64,000 bases of DNA from Archegozetes longisetosus (GCA_018873245.2 JAEMBT020000003.1:12183843-12247842), one strand, 5' to 3'. Counted from the first letter of the stretch, positions 45,601-54,001 are shown. Notes: generated by a model not told the origin, from the letters alone. A program made the numbers and translations.

Positions 45601-46227
45601 GTACGGTCTACGATTTGTTGTCCAGATTCGATCATTTAATTATTATCAACTATTATCACTTGGTGGATGCTACTTTCACTGTAGTCAAAACAAACCATAT
45701 TAGTTGTAGTTATAACAAAAATGTTATTCTAATGTAAAAGGTCAATACTTTTATCGACGAGTAGGAAATATTTAACTGAAACTTGACAGAAAAAGCTTCG
45801 TCGATTGTTTCCATATTGCAAATTTTCAATCTCTATTATTAGTGCATGCATTTTTTCTATTTTTAAGATAAACATTAAGAATCGATTGCTATGTTTTTCT
45901 TATTGACCATTTTGGGGCACAAGACAAACAATTGATTAATACTAATGTGAACTTTTCTACCAATTGTTCAAAACTTTGTGTGACAAGCGATCGATTGATA
46001 AATATATTGTTTTGCTTGTGAACACTTATTCGACTTTGATCGAAATTGACCATTTGGTCCTGAGTATTAGTTGGCAGACGACAACAAATTCAATGCCATT
46101 CTTTCATTGTATTTCTCCCCAAATAAATGGTCGCCTATATTAGTCAGTATTGTTGTACTGTTAACAATATTGGACAATATTGGATGAGACGAGAGAGCCA
46201 GGGAGTTCGAGAGCATTTGCAATTGTC

Positions 46228-46297
46228 ATGCAAACGGTCGCAATATTGCGCTTAGGATTAAGACTTTTGTTCACATTGTATTACTCATGCGATCAAA
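46228..46297 (+). CDS. Candidate signal-peptide exon of the latrophilin gene (tentative)
   Basis: The lectin exon at 47199 needs an upstream coding exon ending in phase 1. Here an ATG opens a 23-residue stretch, MQTVAILRLGLRLLFTLYYS followed by CDQ, with a hydrophobic core like a signal peptide. It ends in phase 1 at a GTACTC donor (GT at 46298-46299). Joining it would give ...SCDQ-I-DVRPPRYR... ahead of the lectin domain, a sensible leader length, across a 901-nt intron. The donor is only moderate and a phase match occurs by chance one time in three. Alternatives are an ATG at 47147 in frame with the lectin domain without splicing, or a leader exon many kilobases upstream. Confidence 0.2.
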
Positions 46298-47198
46298 GTA
46301 CTCTACTTTTCTCTCATTTCGATTCGACACAATCGAAACGATTTGATTGTTCAAATAATTAAGAAATTGTTTGCGCTATCTTAAAATTGAAATTAAGTCT
46401 TTTTTGAAATGTGCATAATTGCCAGCTTTTATTTAGTGTACACTTGCATTGTAAATCACATTAAAAGGCATGACATTGATCATAATTAGTTTGAGTGAAA
46501 TGGTTAACAATTTTGCCATTCATTCAACTACGACTTTAATTGAATGACTTGAAATACACGAGAATCAAACACATTTGTGGTCGCATAAAGTGTTCCTACA
46601 CTATGATTGACATGATTGGTGTTAATGCTTTTGAGATTGTCTATTGATTTTGGCGTTTTAGTGTTAATTCGACAAAGAAATATTGCGCTGAGAGACCTCT
46701 TAACAGCTCATTTTGACTAATAGACACTTCTGGTAATAGACTCGAAGCTTTTGATCCTGTTTGAGAGCTGAAAAACTTATTTTACGCCTAAAAGTTATAT
46801 CAATTAATTATTCTATTTATTCGTTGAACATCGCAAGCATGGACGATGTTATTTACTCTTTAAATATGATTAGAAAAAGTGGACAATTTATATTAGTTCT
46901 GTTTTTGAGTTTATTTTGGCGCATCAGATCATTTGTATTACACCTTAAATTCTAATGTACTGCGGACTCACTGTGAAGCTCAAGAGCTATTAATTATAAA
47001 GTTGAAGTATAATTATAACCAAATCAAATAAGTAAAATATAAGTTATTTACGATTTGTTTATCGTTCACGTTTCAGTTGTAATGAAATTTTTTCACTTTT
47101 AGAATTTGATGTGATTGTAATACATTCGTGTCTATCAATAGAAAAAATGAAGTTATACTTACTGAACAATTCTAAACTTTCATTTTTCATTAATATAG

Positions 47199-47400
47199 TT
47201 GATGTTCGACCTCCAAGATATCGGACATTATACGCGTGCGAGGGCTCATCATTGGAAATAATATGCGAAGAAGGAACTCATATTAATTTGATTCGCGCAA
47301 ATTTTGGCCGATTCTCAATATCAGTTTGTAATGATAATGGAAATGTGGACTGGAGCGTCGATTGTATGTCTCATCGATCGTTTCGTGTAATGCAAGACAG
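47199..47400 (+). CDS. Cirl: Latrophilin exon: first half of SUEL/RBL lectin domain
   Basis: The exon begins after a T-rich tract ending in AATATAG and ends at CAAGACAG before a GTAACA donor. It encodes DVRPPRYRTLYACEGSSLEI and continues with EEGTHINLIRANFGRFSISV, then a segment with the expected spaced cysteines, ending MQD. The YACEG start, the LIRAN-GRFSI core and the C-N-D-N-G-N-V-W-S-V-C pattern are hallmarks of the lectin domain of arthropod CIRL. It starts in phase 1 and ends in phase 2, so the last two bases (AG) await one base from the next exon. Both the 47736 and the 47926 exons can supply it. Confidence 0.93.
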
Positions 47401-50400
47401 GTAACAATATATTCACTTTTCTAGATATCAATGAGTAAATGTATGCAATAACTTGGTGCTAAACTCTCATAATTCAATTGTCAGCTTATATTGCCAGTCA
47501 TTCTATTTCGATGAACTCTATTCTCATCGATTATTCTAGGATTAAGCGCTTAGAAACTATTCAAACAGAAAGTTTCAGTTTATTTCGAGCTTATAGATGC
47601 AAATGTGTTCACATCGCTTTTATGTGTTTTGCTAATTGTGAGCCATTTTGGCACAAAATCACTGAAGCTCTACGCTTCTTATCATATAATCAAATATTAC
47701 TATTAATGAAATTGTTTGAATAAATATAAAATAAGATGTTTGGGTCGTCGTCAATGTCTAGTGAAGGCATCAGTGGAAATATTTGGTGACGAATGTCCGT
47801 CTATTAGCAAATATTTGGAAGTTCACTATGAATGCCTCGTGAACACCAAACTATTCAATCATTTTTTAACCAATCAATAGGTGAGAATCTATTCATTAAT
47901 TATGTTTTTATTTTGAAACATCTAGCTGCGGAATGAAGAGATCATGTAAATTACCAGCCTCTGCAAACATGTTTGGCGACCCGTGTCCCGGAACTCTTAA
48001 ATATTTGGAAGCGCATTATCAATGCATGCCAGGTAGTGACCATTCAGTTTTGGATATTCAATAACTCAATACTGGCGTAAAATGACACTCTTTTAATGGT
48101 TTCGGTTTAAATTTGACTCTCTAACGAATGCCTGACATGCATGAAATGCTATTCTTTTGTTTAACTTTTAATTTATAACTCACTTCAACTGTAATTCATT
48201 TTTGACTGCAAATATTTTATTTGATCACAAATAATTGGAGAACTCAATCTTAATGTTTTGTTTGTGTTCAGATTATCCGCAACCACCGTATCCAACGCCT
48301 CGATCTCATCACTCAATTAAGAATCCACTAATACCTGCCTACGAATCGAATGATAGAAATAATGACAATTCTGGCTCATCGCCTAATCCTAGAATCATAT
48401 TTCCCGAATCATATAATCCGCCGCCAATTCTTTCGTTTCCAGTCGTAGAAACGGATAATAAGGAATCGGAGAACACGGACACCGAAACAGCAATCGCTAA
48501 AAAGACAAGTGAAACGAATGATAATCCGGATACATTTGATAATTATCCGCGTATAAATGAGAATGATATTCCCCCACCAATGAATCCACCATTAATTTTT
48601 GATAATGAACCGCCAGTTATCACTTCGGCAAACAGTAAACCAAATGATAACAATAACAATAACAATAATCAAAATAATGCAAATTACTATCCGTCGACAC
48701 ATCAGCCCAAATGGATTAGTGGTAACACTGAGATTGATCACTCAGCTAATACTGATATAAATAACAGCGACAACAACAACAACAACAACAACAACAACGA
48801 CAACAATAATAATAATAATAATAACAATAATAATAATAATAATAATGACAATAATTTTAATATTAATAATGATAATAATATGAATTACGAAAATTATGGT
48901 AAAATTGTTGACTTGACTGTCGACCACTGCCATCCGAATTACTCTCGAGGACTTTCTTGGAATTGGACTCTTGCAGGTAATTGTCTGGTATATTAGTAAA
49001 ATTGTACGCCTCTTTCGGCTTTAGCTCGATATAAAATTTAGAGAGAATGCCTTTTTAATTGAAAATTACACAAAATAATTTAAAACTGATTTCAGGCCAT
49101 GTCGCGAATCAGTCATGTCCGGGTGGAGCCAAAGGGTTCGCTCGCTGGTCGTGTACTTATTTTAACGGGATACCGTCATGGACACCATCAACGCCAGACA
49201 TGTCCGATTGTTCATCATTGTGGGTCTCACATTTGGAAAGTCGAATTAATTCTGGCGGAGAATCTGTTGTCTCATTAGCTGATGAATTGGCAAAAAGTTG
49301 TAAAGAAAAGATATTATACGGCGGAGATCTGTTTCGCGCCACAGATATTATCAATCAGTTGGTGTCTCGAATGGAGGGCGCACTCGACGAGTCACATGAT
49401 GACCAACAGAGACGTTCTCATGTGATCAAAGAATTGCTTAGTGTATGACTTGATTTTCTTAATATCCTCTAATGTTTTAGTGTTTCACTTTAATTAATGG
49501 TCGAACTCTGTTTCATTGAACAGTCTGTTCAGGATGTTGTTAGCAATTTATTAGATGACAATCAATTAGAGTCGTGGCGCGAATTATCATATAATGATCA
49601 GAGGGCGGCAATCAGTTCAATGATGAACGCTTTGGAAAGAATGGCTTTGCTTTTGGCTGAAACTAAATCACAATCGAGTGATTATATTCGCGGTTATCAT
49701 AACATATGTAATTGGCTATTACCTCTTACAATCAAGTCTTTTTTCTATCTATTTACTCATTTATTATTTTTTTCCATTCAAATGTTAGTCGTATCGGTTC
49801 ACGTCAGATCAGTTTCATCATTAACTCATGGCTTGCATTTACCACCATCTATTGAATCATCGGAAGAAATGCCACAATCAATCACACCGCTCTCTAATAG
49901 TGTCCATTTATCTCAACAAACGCTTATAGAACAGTCATCGACTTCTGGTTTAGTAAAAGTTGTATTTTTGATGTATAAAAAATTGGCTCAACTTCTTAGA
50001 CCCGATATGGAAAATATGGACCACTACCCAGTCATGATGACATCAGATGGTGGCGTCGCTCGTCTTAATATAACACGAATTATCAATTCAGAAACAATAG
50101 GTGTTCTACTGAATCGTGAGAGATATACACCTCTGAGTGAACCGATTGAATTCACGCTAAAACATTTGATAACTGATAATGTAACGAATGCCAAATGTGT
50201 CTTTTGGGATATTGAACGAAGAGATTGGTCTGAACAGGGATGTCATACAATCGGTTCTAATCGGACACACACTACTTGTAGATGTAATCATTTGACCAAT
50301 TTTGCAATTTTGATGGACATCAATAATACACACGTAAGAGTCGAGAATAAGTTAAAAAGTACTATTTGTTGCAAAGTCTTGTAAACTGAACCAAATTTTT

Positions 50401-52685
50401 ATTTAGATGTCTCCAAATAACGAACTAGCGTTGCAAGTGATCACATTTGTTGGTTGTACTATTTCTATCATATGCCTTACCGCCACTTTTATAACATTAG
50501 TCTCATTCAGGTTTGTCTTAGTTTATTACTAGATTTATGCAAACTATTGATCAAATTATTGTTGTTTTGATTGAACAGAAGCTTAAAGAGTGACCGAACC
50601 ACAATCCACGCCAATTTGTGCCTTTGCCTAACAATCGCTGAATCAATATTTTTATTGGGCATAAGTCAAACACAAAACAAGTTAATCTGTGGTCTGATTG
50701 CAATATCTCTTCATTACTTTTTCTTGGCATCATTCTTATGGATGTTCTTCGAAGGCTTTCAACTTTATGTTATGTTAATTGAAGTTTTCGATCACGAAAA
50801 GTCACGAATCAATTGGTATTATCTGCTATCGTATGGAGTGCCAGCCATTTTGGTCATCATTTCTGCAATAATTGACCCGTTATCTTATGGCACCTCTAAA
50901 TATTGTTGGCTCAGAGCCGATAACTATTTCATTTGGTGTTTTGTTGGACCAGTTATCGCTATATTGTTGGCTAATTTGGTTTTTCTTTCAATTGCAATGA
51001 CAACAATGTGCAGACACGTGCCGAGTATGACTAATAAATCTAAAGAACAAACAAAATTAACAACTGTTAAGTAAGTAAACTATTGAGTCGGATTTTACTC
51101 GTGTAAAATATCCAAACAGTTAATTGCACAAAACGCAGCGCTATAACTCATTCATCTAGTTGATTAGTTTTTCATATTTTCAATCTTATCTTATACAGTA
51201 TTGAACTTGGATTACTTAATTCATTTGATGTTTACTTTCTTTTTGATAATTTGAATCTCTCAATTCTTTTGCATTGCTTTTTTGCACTATAACTATATAT
51301 ACTGTTTGGTGAAAGTCTTTAGAAAAACTGATTAACTTTTAAACTTATTCGAATTTCTTTCTGATTCTCAACTTAAAAAAAGTGGCCAAAATTTAAATGT
51401 CGCTGATTTGAGGCGAACTAACCTTAAGTAAGAACTGAACAATCATTTTGACTGTTAATAAATGAATTTGAGTTAAATGAACTAACTTATCAAATTTTCA
51501 ATTGATTAGGGTTTGGATTCGTGGCTCGTTAGCGCTGGTTTTCCTATTAGGCCTGACCTGGACTTTTGGTTTATTGTATTTGTCTTCGGAAACATTGTTG
51601 ATGGCTTATCTGTTTACGATTACAAACTCTCTCCAAGGATTCTTCATATTTTTATTCAATTGTTTGACTAATGAAAAAGTTCGCACAGAATATCGTAAAT
51701 TGTTGTCCACAATTAATTTGATGCCAATATGTCTCGAGACCTCTCCATCAAAATCCACTGACACTACAAGAGATCAAATTCCGTCGTCATCATTAACTCA
51801 AGACCGAAGAACGAGTTTGTATTTGAATAACACGAATAGTCCTAATGCAAAAGATTCATCGCTCACAACCACATCGACTACAACTAATTCTGCAAACAAT
51901 TCTCAGCCGTTGATTGGGAGCGGATCTGGAATGCAGGCCAACGGATTGGCCACTGGTTCATCAGTTCCGATATCCAGCGAGACGCCAACTATGCGTCGTT
52001 CGGCCCATAAATACTATTTAACTGACGATTCGAGTGATTACGGATGTAAAAGATTGCAACAGAATCGATATCAGAAGCAATCATGTCGTGATATTTATTC
52101 GTTACATGGACACCATGTGATGTCTTCACATCCACCTAGTTTTATTGAACACATTTACGAATGTATTGATGAAGACCCATATGTCGCCAAATTGTTGTTA
52201 CCAGCGATTCACAGATCGCTTGATGGACAACATGTACGAACACTCAGTGATTCTTCGCGTCATTCAGATAACAGACCACTAATTTGTTCGACATCCTCAC
52301 CGAGAAATCATAATTATCATATTCAAGGGTCTAATACTGGTTCGTATTGACAGTCTATTTTGAATCTACTCCCGAGTCAATTTTTATCGATCATTAATTG
52401 AATTTTAATATTATCTTAGGTAATCATTTGCCAGCAATAGTTCGCGATAATACCGCAAATAAGACAACAATAATATGTTCGAGTCAGCCAACGGTAGCTT
52501 TACTAAATGGTGATCAAGTGATTTGTTGCACATTAAATGATCACCAGTTATGTGATCACAACCAACAATCAATCGCTAATCAGACTATTAATAATCAACT
52601 GAGACAACAATTCTTAGTGGCCAATAGTTTAAATAATTTGAATTGTTTGCCATCAAAAAATCGTCACCTGAGTAGTGACTGCTAA
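47199..52685 (+). CDS. Cirl: Latrophilin/CIRL adhesion G-protein-coupled receptor (ten coding exons; leader exon not secure)
   Basis: Adhesion GPCR of the latrophilin family, an autoproteolysed cell-surface receptor with roles in synaptic adhesion and, in Drosophila, mechanosensation. Reconstructed exons: 47199-47400, 47926-48032, 48272-48976, 49096-49442, 49524-49707, 49789-50333, 50407-50510, 50579-51070, 51510-52339 and 52420-52685. Every junction is GT-AG and all phases match, giving about 1,260 residues plus a leader. Domains in order are SUEL/RBL lectin, Pro- and Asn-rich linker, HRM, GAIN with GPS, seven transmembrane helices, and a cytoplasmic tail of about 320 residues. The olfactomedin domain of vertebrate latrophilins is absent, as in insects. 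Introns are mostly 68-240 nt. The first reconstructed exon starts in phase 1, so a signal-peptide exon must lie upstream. Optional exons at 47736-47880 and 51383-51427 have their own entries. Family assignment is near certain; single splice sites are inference. Confidence 0.96.
47736..47880 (+). CDS. Alternative (duplicated) lectin exon ending in a stop codon; possible poison or truncating exon
   Basis: This exon lies between the two constitutive lectin exons. After an AG acceptor at 47734-47735 it reads, in the phase required by the upstream exon, RCLGRRQCLVKASVEIFGDE and then CPSISKYLEVHYEC. It aligns without gaps to the exon at 47926, with 17 of 33 residues identical, including all four cysteines and the FGD, KYLE and HY motifs. 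It does not end like its twin. The frame continues for 15 codons to TAG at 47878-47880, immediately followed by a strong GTGAGA donor; an earlier GTGAAC donor at 47839 would also be out of phase with 48272. Inclusion therefore truncates the receptor after the lectin domain. Expression is unproven, and a decaying pseudo-exon is possible. Confidence 0.6.
47926..48032 (+). CDS. Cirl: Latrophilin exon: second half of SUEL/RBL lectin domain
   Basis: The acceptor is TTTTGAAACATCTAG and the donor is CCAG followed by GTAGTG. It completes the split codon to Ser and reads CGMKRSCKLPASANMFGDPC then PGTLKYLEAHYQCMP. The FGDPCPGT-KYLE-HYQC block is the signature of the C-terminal half of latrophilin lectin domains, so this is the canonical copy used in the full-length receptor. 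It ends in phase 1 and joins exactly to the exon at 48272 (Gly/Asp codon completed as GAT). Confidence 0.94.
48272..48976 (+). CDS. Cirl: Latrophilin exon: Pro/Asn-rich linker and start of HRM domain
   Basis: The acceptor is TTTGTGTTCAG and the donor is TTGCAG before GTAATT. The first 210 or so codons form a low-complexity extracellular linker: a Pro-rich beginning (YPQPPYPTPRSHH), acidic and Ser/Thr-rich segments, further PPPM-PPL motifs, then long Asn runs broken by Asp. It ends with CHPNYSRGLSWNWTLA, the start of the hormone-receptor motif. The position between lectin and HRM corresponds to the Ser/Thr/Pro-rich stalk of other latrophilins, which is probably heavily glycosylated; NNS and N-x-S/T sites are present. 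The unusual feature is the length and purity of the Asn tract. Confidence 0.9.
48763..48891 (+). repeat. Coding (AAC/AAT)n trinucleotide repeat encoding poly-Asn
   Basis: A run of AAC followed by AAT codons, broken only by a few GAC/GAT codons and near the end by TTT and ATT, encodes about 35 Asn residues in roughly 43 codons within the lectin-HRM linker. A smaller AAC/AAT tract lies at about 48646-48678. The switch from mainly AAC to mainly AAT inside the tract suggests two expansion phases. Length polymorphism and sequencing slippage are both likely here. Confidence 0.95.
49096..49442 (+). CDS. Cirl: Latrophilin exon: HRM domain and start of GAIN domain
   Basis: The acceptor is GATTTCAG and the donor is TTAGT before GTATGA. 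It reads GHVANQSCPGGAKGFARWSC followed by TYFNGIPSWTPSTPDMSDC. This completes the hormone-receptor motif with the conserved GHVA-Q-CP-GA-G-A-W-C pattern and a closing SLW. It then continues into the alpha-helical GAIN subdomain A (LADELAKSCKEKILYGGDL and onward). It ends in phase 0 and joins the next exon over an 81-nt intron. Confidence 0.94.
49524..49707 (+). CDS. Cirl: Latrophilin exon: GAIN subdomain A
   Basis: The acceptor is TTTCATTGAACAG. It reads SVQDVVSNLLDDNQLESWRE and on through ALERMALLLAET to GYHNI. I place the donor at GTAATT (GT at 49708-49709), in phase 1. Joining to 49789 then yields HNIFVSVHVRS, which matches the -ENI-SVRV- pattern of other arthropod CIRL GAIN domains. A GTTATC donor 16 bases earlier would also be in phase but loses this match. 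The following intron has no stop codon in this frame, so a naive ORF reads straight through it. Confidence 0.88.
49789..50333 (+). CDS. Cirl: Latrophilin exon: GAIN subdomain B with GPS autoproteolysis site and tethered agonist
   Basis: The acceptor is CATTCAAATGTTAG and the donor is ACACAC before GTAAGA (phase 0). The beta-rich GAIN subdomain ends in a canonical GPS motif: CVFWDIERRDWSEQGC, then RTHTTCRCNHLTNFAILMD, with the two Trp and four Cys expected. Autoproteolysis is predicted between His-Leu and Thr, that is between 50294 and 50295. This leaves TNFAILMD as the N-terminus of the membrane-bound fragment, which is the tethered-agonist (Stachel) sequence typical of latrophilins. All residues needed for cleavage are present, so the receptor should self-cleave. 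Confidence 0.95.
50407..50510 (+). CDS. Cirl: Latrophilin exon: transmembrane helix 1
   Basis: The acceptor is ATTTTTATTTAG and the donor is CATTCAG before GTTTGT. It reads MSPNNELALQVITFVGCTIS then IICLTATFITLVSF, giving the linker after the GPS and transmembrane helix 1. It ends in phase 2, with the Arg codon completed by the next exon after a 68-nt intron. Confidence 0.93.
50579..51070 (+). CDS. Cirl: Latrophilin exon: transmembrane helices 2-5
   Basis: The acceptor is TTTTGATTGAACAG; the donor is GTTAA before a consensus GTAAGT. It starts RSLKSDRTTIHANLCLCLTI, covering intracellular loop 1 and TM2. It then has the class B2 TM3 segment (LASFLWMFFEGFQLYVMLIE), TM4 (YGVPAILVIISAIIDP), the extracellular loop 2 YCWL motif with its conserved Cys, and TM5 (CFVGPVIAILLANLVFL). 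The exon ends in loop 3 (KEQTKLTTVK) in phase 2. The helix spacing and the WMF-EG-LY and CWL motifs are typical of adhesion GPCRs. Confidence 0.95.
51383..51427 (+). CDS. Predicted 45-nt cassette exon in intracellular loop 3
   Basis: Inside the 439-nt intron between TM5 and TM6, an AG acceptor follows a pyrimidine-rich stretch (TTTCTTTCTGATTCTCAAC). A 45-nt open segment follows, with a strong GTAAGA donor. Its phase (2 to 2) fits both neighbours, so inclusion inserts 15 residues (NGQNLNVADLRRTNL) before KVWIRG. Without it, TKLTTVKVWIRG aligns without gaps to the loop 3/TM6 start of other latrophilins, so skipping is probably the default. The insert is basic at its end and sits in the G-protein-coupling loop. 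Predicted from sequence only. Confidence 0.45.
51510..52350 (+). CDS. Cirl: Latrophilin exon: transmembrane helices 6-7 and cytoplasmic tail
   Basis: The acceptor is TTTTCAATTGATTAG. It encodes TM6 (SLALVFLLGLTWTFGLLYLS), TM7 (LLMAYLFTITNSLQGFFIFL) and the membrane-proximal tail FNCLTNEKVRTEYRKLL. A Ser/Thr-rich cytoplasmic region of about 200 residues follows. The GLTWTFG motif in TM6 and the N-LQG-FIF motif in TM7 are diagnostic for adhesion GPCRs. If transcription reads through, the exon ends at TGA (52348-52350). If a phase-1 GTTCGT donor at 52340 is used, coding continues in the exon at 52420. Confidence 0.93.
52420..52685 (+). CDS. Cirl: Latrophilin last coding exon: C-terminal tail extension
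   Basis: The acceptor is AATATTATCTTAG. It begins with the last two bases of a Gly codon and reads NHLPAIVRDNTANKTTIICS and on for 87 residues to a TAA at 52683-52685, ending HLSSDC. The phase matches a donor at 52340, and the 80-nt intron is the same size as its neighbours, so a spliced tail extension is likely. The donor (GTTCGT) is weak, so both C-termini may exist. The last residues, S-D-C, are not the classical hydrophobic-ending PDZ motif of vertebrate latrophilins. Confidence 0.7.
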
Positions 52686-53180
52686 GAAGTATGAATTGCA
52701 GCTCAGTTCACTTCAATTGTGATCTTATCACTTGTTTTGTTGCTTAATATAAGTGACAAACTAATCATCTATTTGTGATATTTTTAGTAAAAAAATAACT
52801 TAAAACAATTTTTGATAATCATCCGAAATAAGCAACAATTTATGATAATTATTCGAAGAAATGCATTAAATCAAAGAGAAGTTCATCAATTGATCAATCG
52901 GTCATTTCAATGAATCCAATCAATTGAACCCATTTATTCGAAACAATGCTGTTATCAATAAGAAAATTATTATCATACAAATTGTAACTCATTTTTCCAT
53001 CGTTTTAAATAACTTTTTATCGCTTTGTTGAAAAGCAAAAATATATTAACGGATAATTTGATAATAAATTTAATGAATTTTTTGTAATTTTATCCCTGAA
53101 ACAAATTGCAGTTCTAATTACTTTTATTGTATATTATTTATAAATATTTGAATTGTATATAACGACTAAAGCTTAAAGTA

Positions 53181-53196
53181 AATAAAATGGAATAAA
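53181..53196 (+). terminator. Candidate polyadenylation signals for the latrophilin gene
   Basis: Two AATAAA hexamers (53181-53186 and 53191-53196) lie about 500 bases downstream of the last latrophilin stop codon. T-rich sequence follows. AATAAA is frequent in such AT-rich DNA, so the assignment rests on position and on the paired occurrence. Confidence 0.45.
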
Positions 53197-53995
53197 AAAT
53201 TTGTTAAATTTGTTTTGGCATAGTATTGATCTGAAATGTTTCAAATTGGACAAAATTTAGTTCAAACTTAGTGTACTCCTGAAAAGGTCTAGCGTTCAGT
53301 TTTGAAGGACAACAATTTTGATTTGAATTTGGAAAAACCATTTAAATCACTTGTGAACATGAACACGCTTTCACATCATTTGCAAAAATTACTTTAAATA
53401 TTGATTTCATGTTTAGGATCATTTGTTTAATGTTCACTCCACCCAACATATAAGTTGAAAATTAAATACTGATTCAATACATCGTTTTCACTATGATTAT
53501 AAATCAGTTTTTGATCGCTTCTCTCATAATTGTCCAGCGACGCAAATCATTTTTAAAATTTGAAAATAATTAGATCAACTTAAGTGTCTCGTCTCTATGT
53601 CATTAGAATATATGAACATGAAATGACACAAAGTTATGAATAGTTAGCAATTGTAGAGAGTGCTCACCCATTAATACATTAGTTCTACTCGTCGTTCAAC
53701 TTTCAAATTACAAATAAAGTGTTAGTCACTTCAAAACAGGTGTTAAACTTATAAATATATGTAAAACAGTTGTCTCTATATTTTAAAGCTTTTATGACAC
53801 CCAAACATATTCGAATTAAGCGCTAGCAATAGTGTTATTTGAAGTACGATTAATGCGTTGCGTTCCTCAACTTTATTGATGAACATCTGCGATCATTTAC
53901 TATGAACTACATCAATACCTTCAGTATCAAATGGTTGAGTTGGGACATAACTCCATTAAAAGAGTGGTTTCAATATAACAGTAATTTAATAACGA

Positions 53996-54001
53996 TTTAT
54001 T
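53996..54001 (-). terminator. Candidate polyadenylation signal for the ALDH3 gene
   Basis: AATAAA on the minus strand, about 127 bases after the ALDH3 stop codon at 54128. The position is right for a short 3' UTR. Base composition makes chance occurrences common. Confidence 0.4.

Larger units (their letters stand above)
29529..47198. other. Probable 5' flank or first-intron region of the latrophilin gene, no other gene recognised
   Basis: No domain-bearing exon is recognisable in these 17.7 kb. A patch at 34,990-36,060 has several longer open frames on both strands (94, 129 and 67 codons forward) but none starts at ATG or resembles a known family. A small GC-rich dyad lies at 33661-33691. 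A tentative leader exon for latrophilin lies at 46228. Because the first secure latrophilin exon begins mid-codon, at least part of this interval must be intron or upstream transcript. Confidence 0.55.

Noticed and set aside
46840..46955. Second leader-like frame close to the lectin exon (MIRKSGQFILVLFLSLFW)
   Set aside because: Hydrophobic, but its GT sites give the wrong phase or are very weak, so it fits worse than the candidate at 46228.
47597..47680. Possible third, decayed copy of the lectin exon
   Set aside because: An AG acceptor in the right phase is followed by ATGC, and a loose FANCEP...HKITEA match to FGDECP...SKYLEV, but the required second cysteine spacing is absent and only about four residues match. 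Chance is likely.
48742..48933. Minus-strand frame of Ile/Val repeats
   Set aside because: It is the antisense of the poly-Asn-coding tract in the latrophilin exon.
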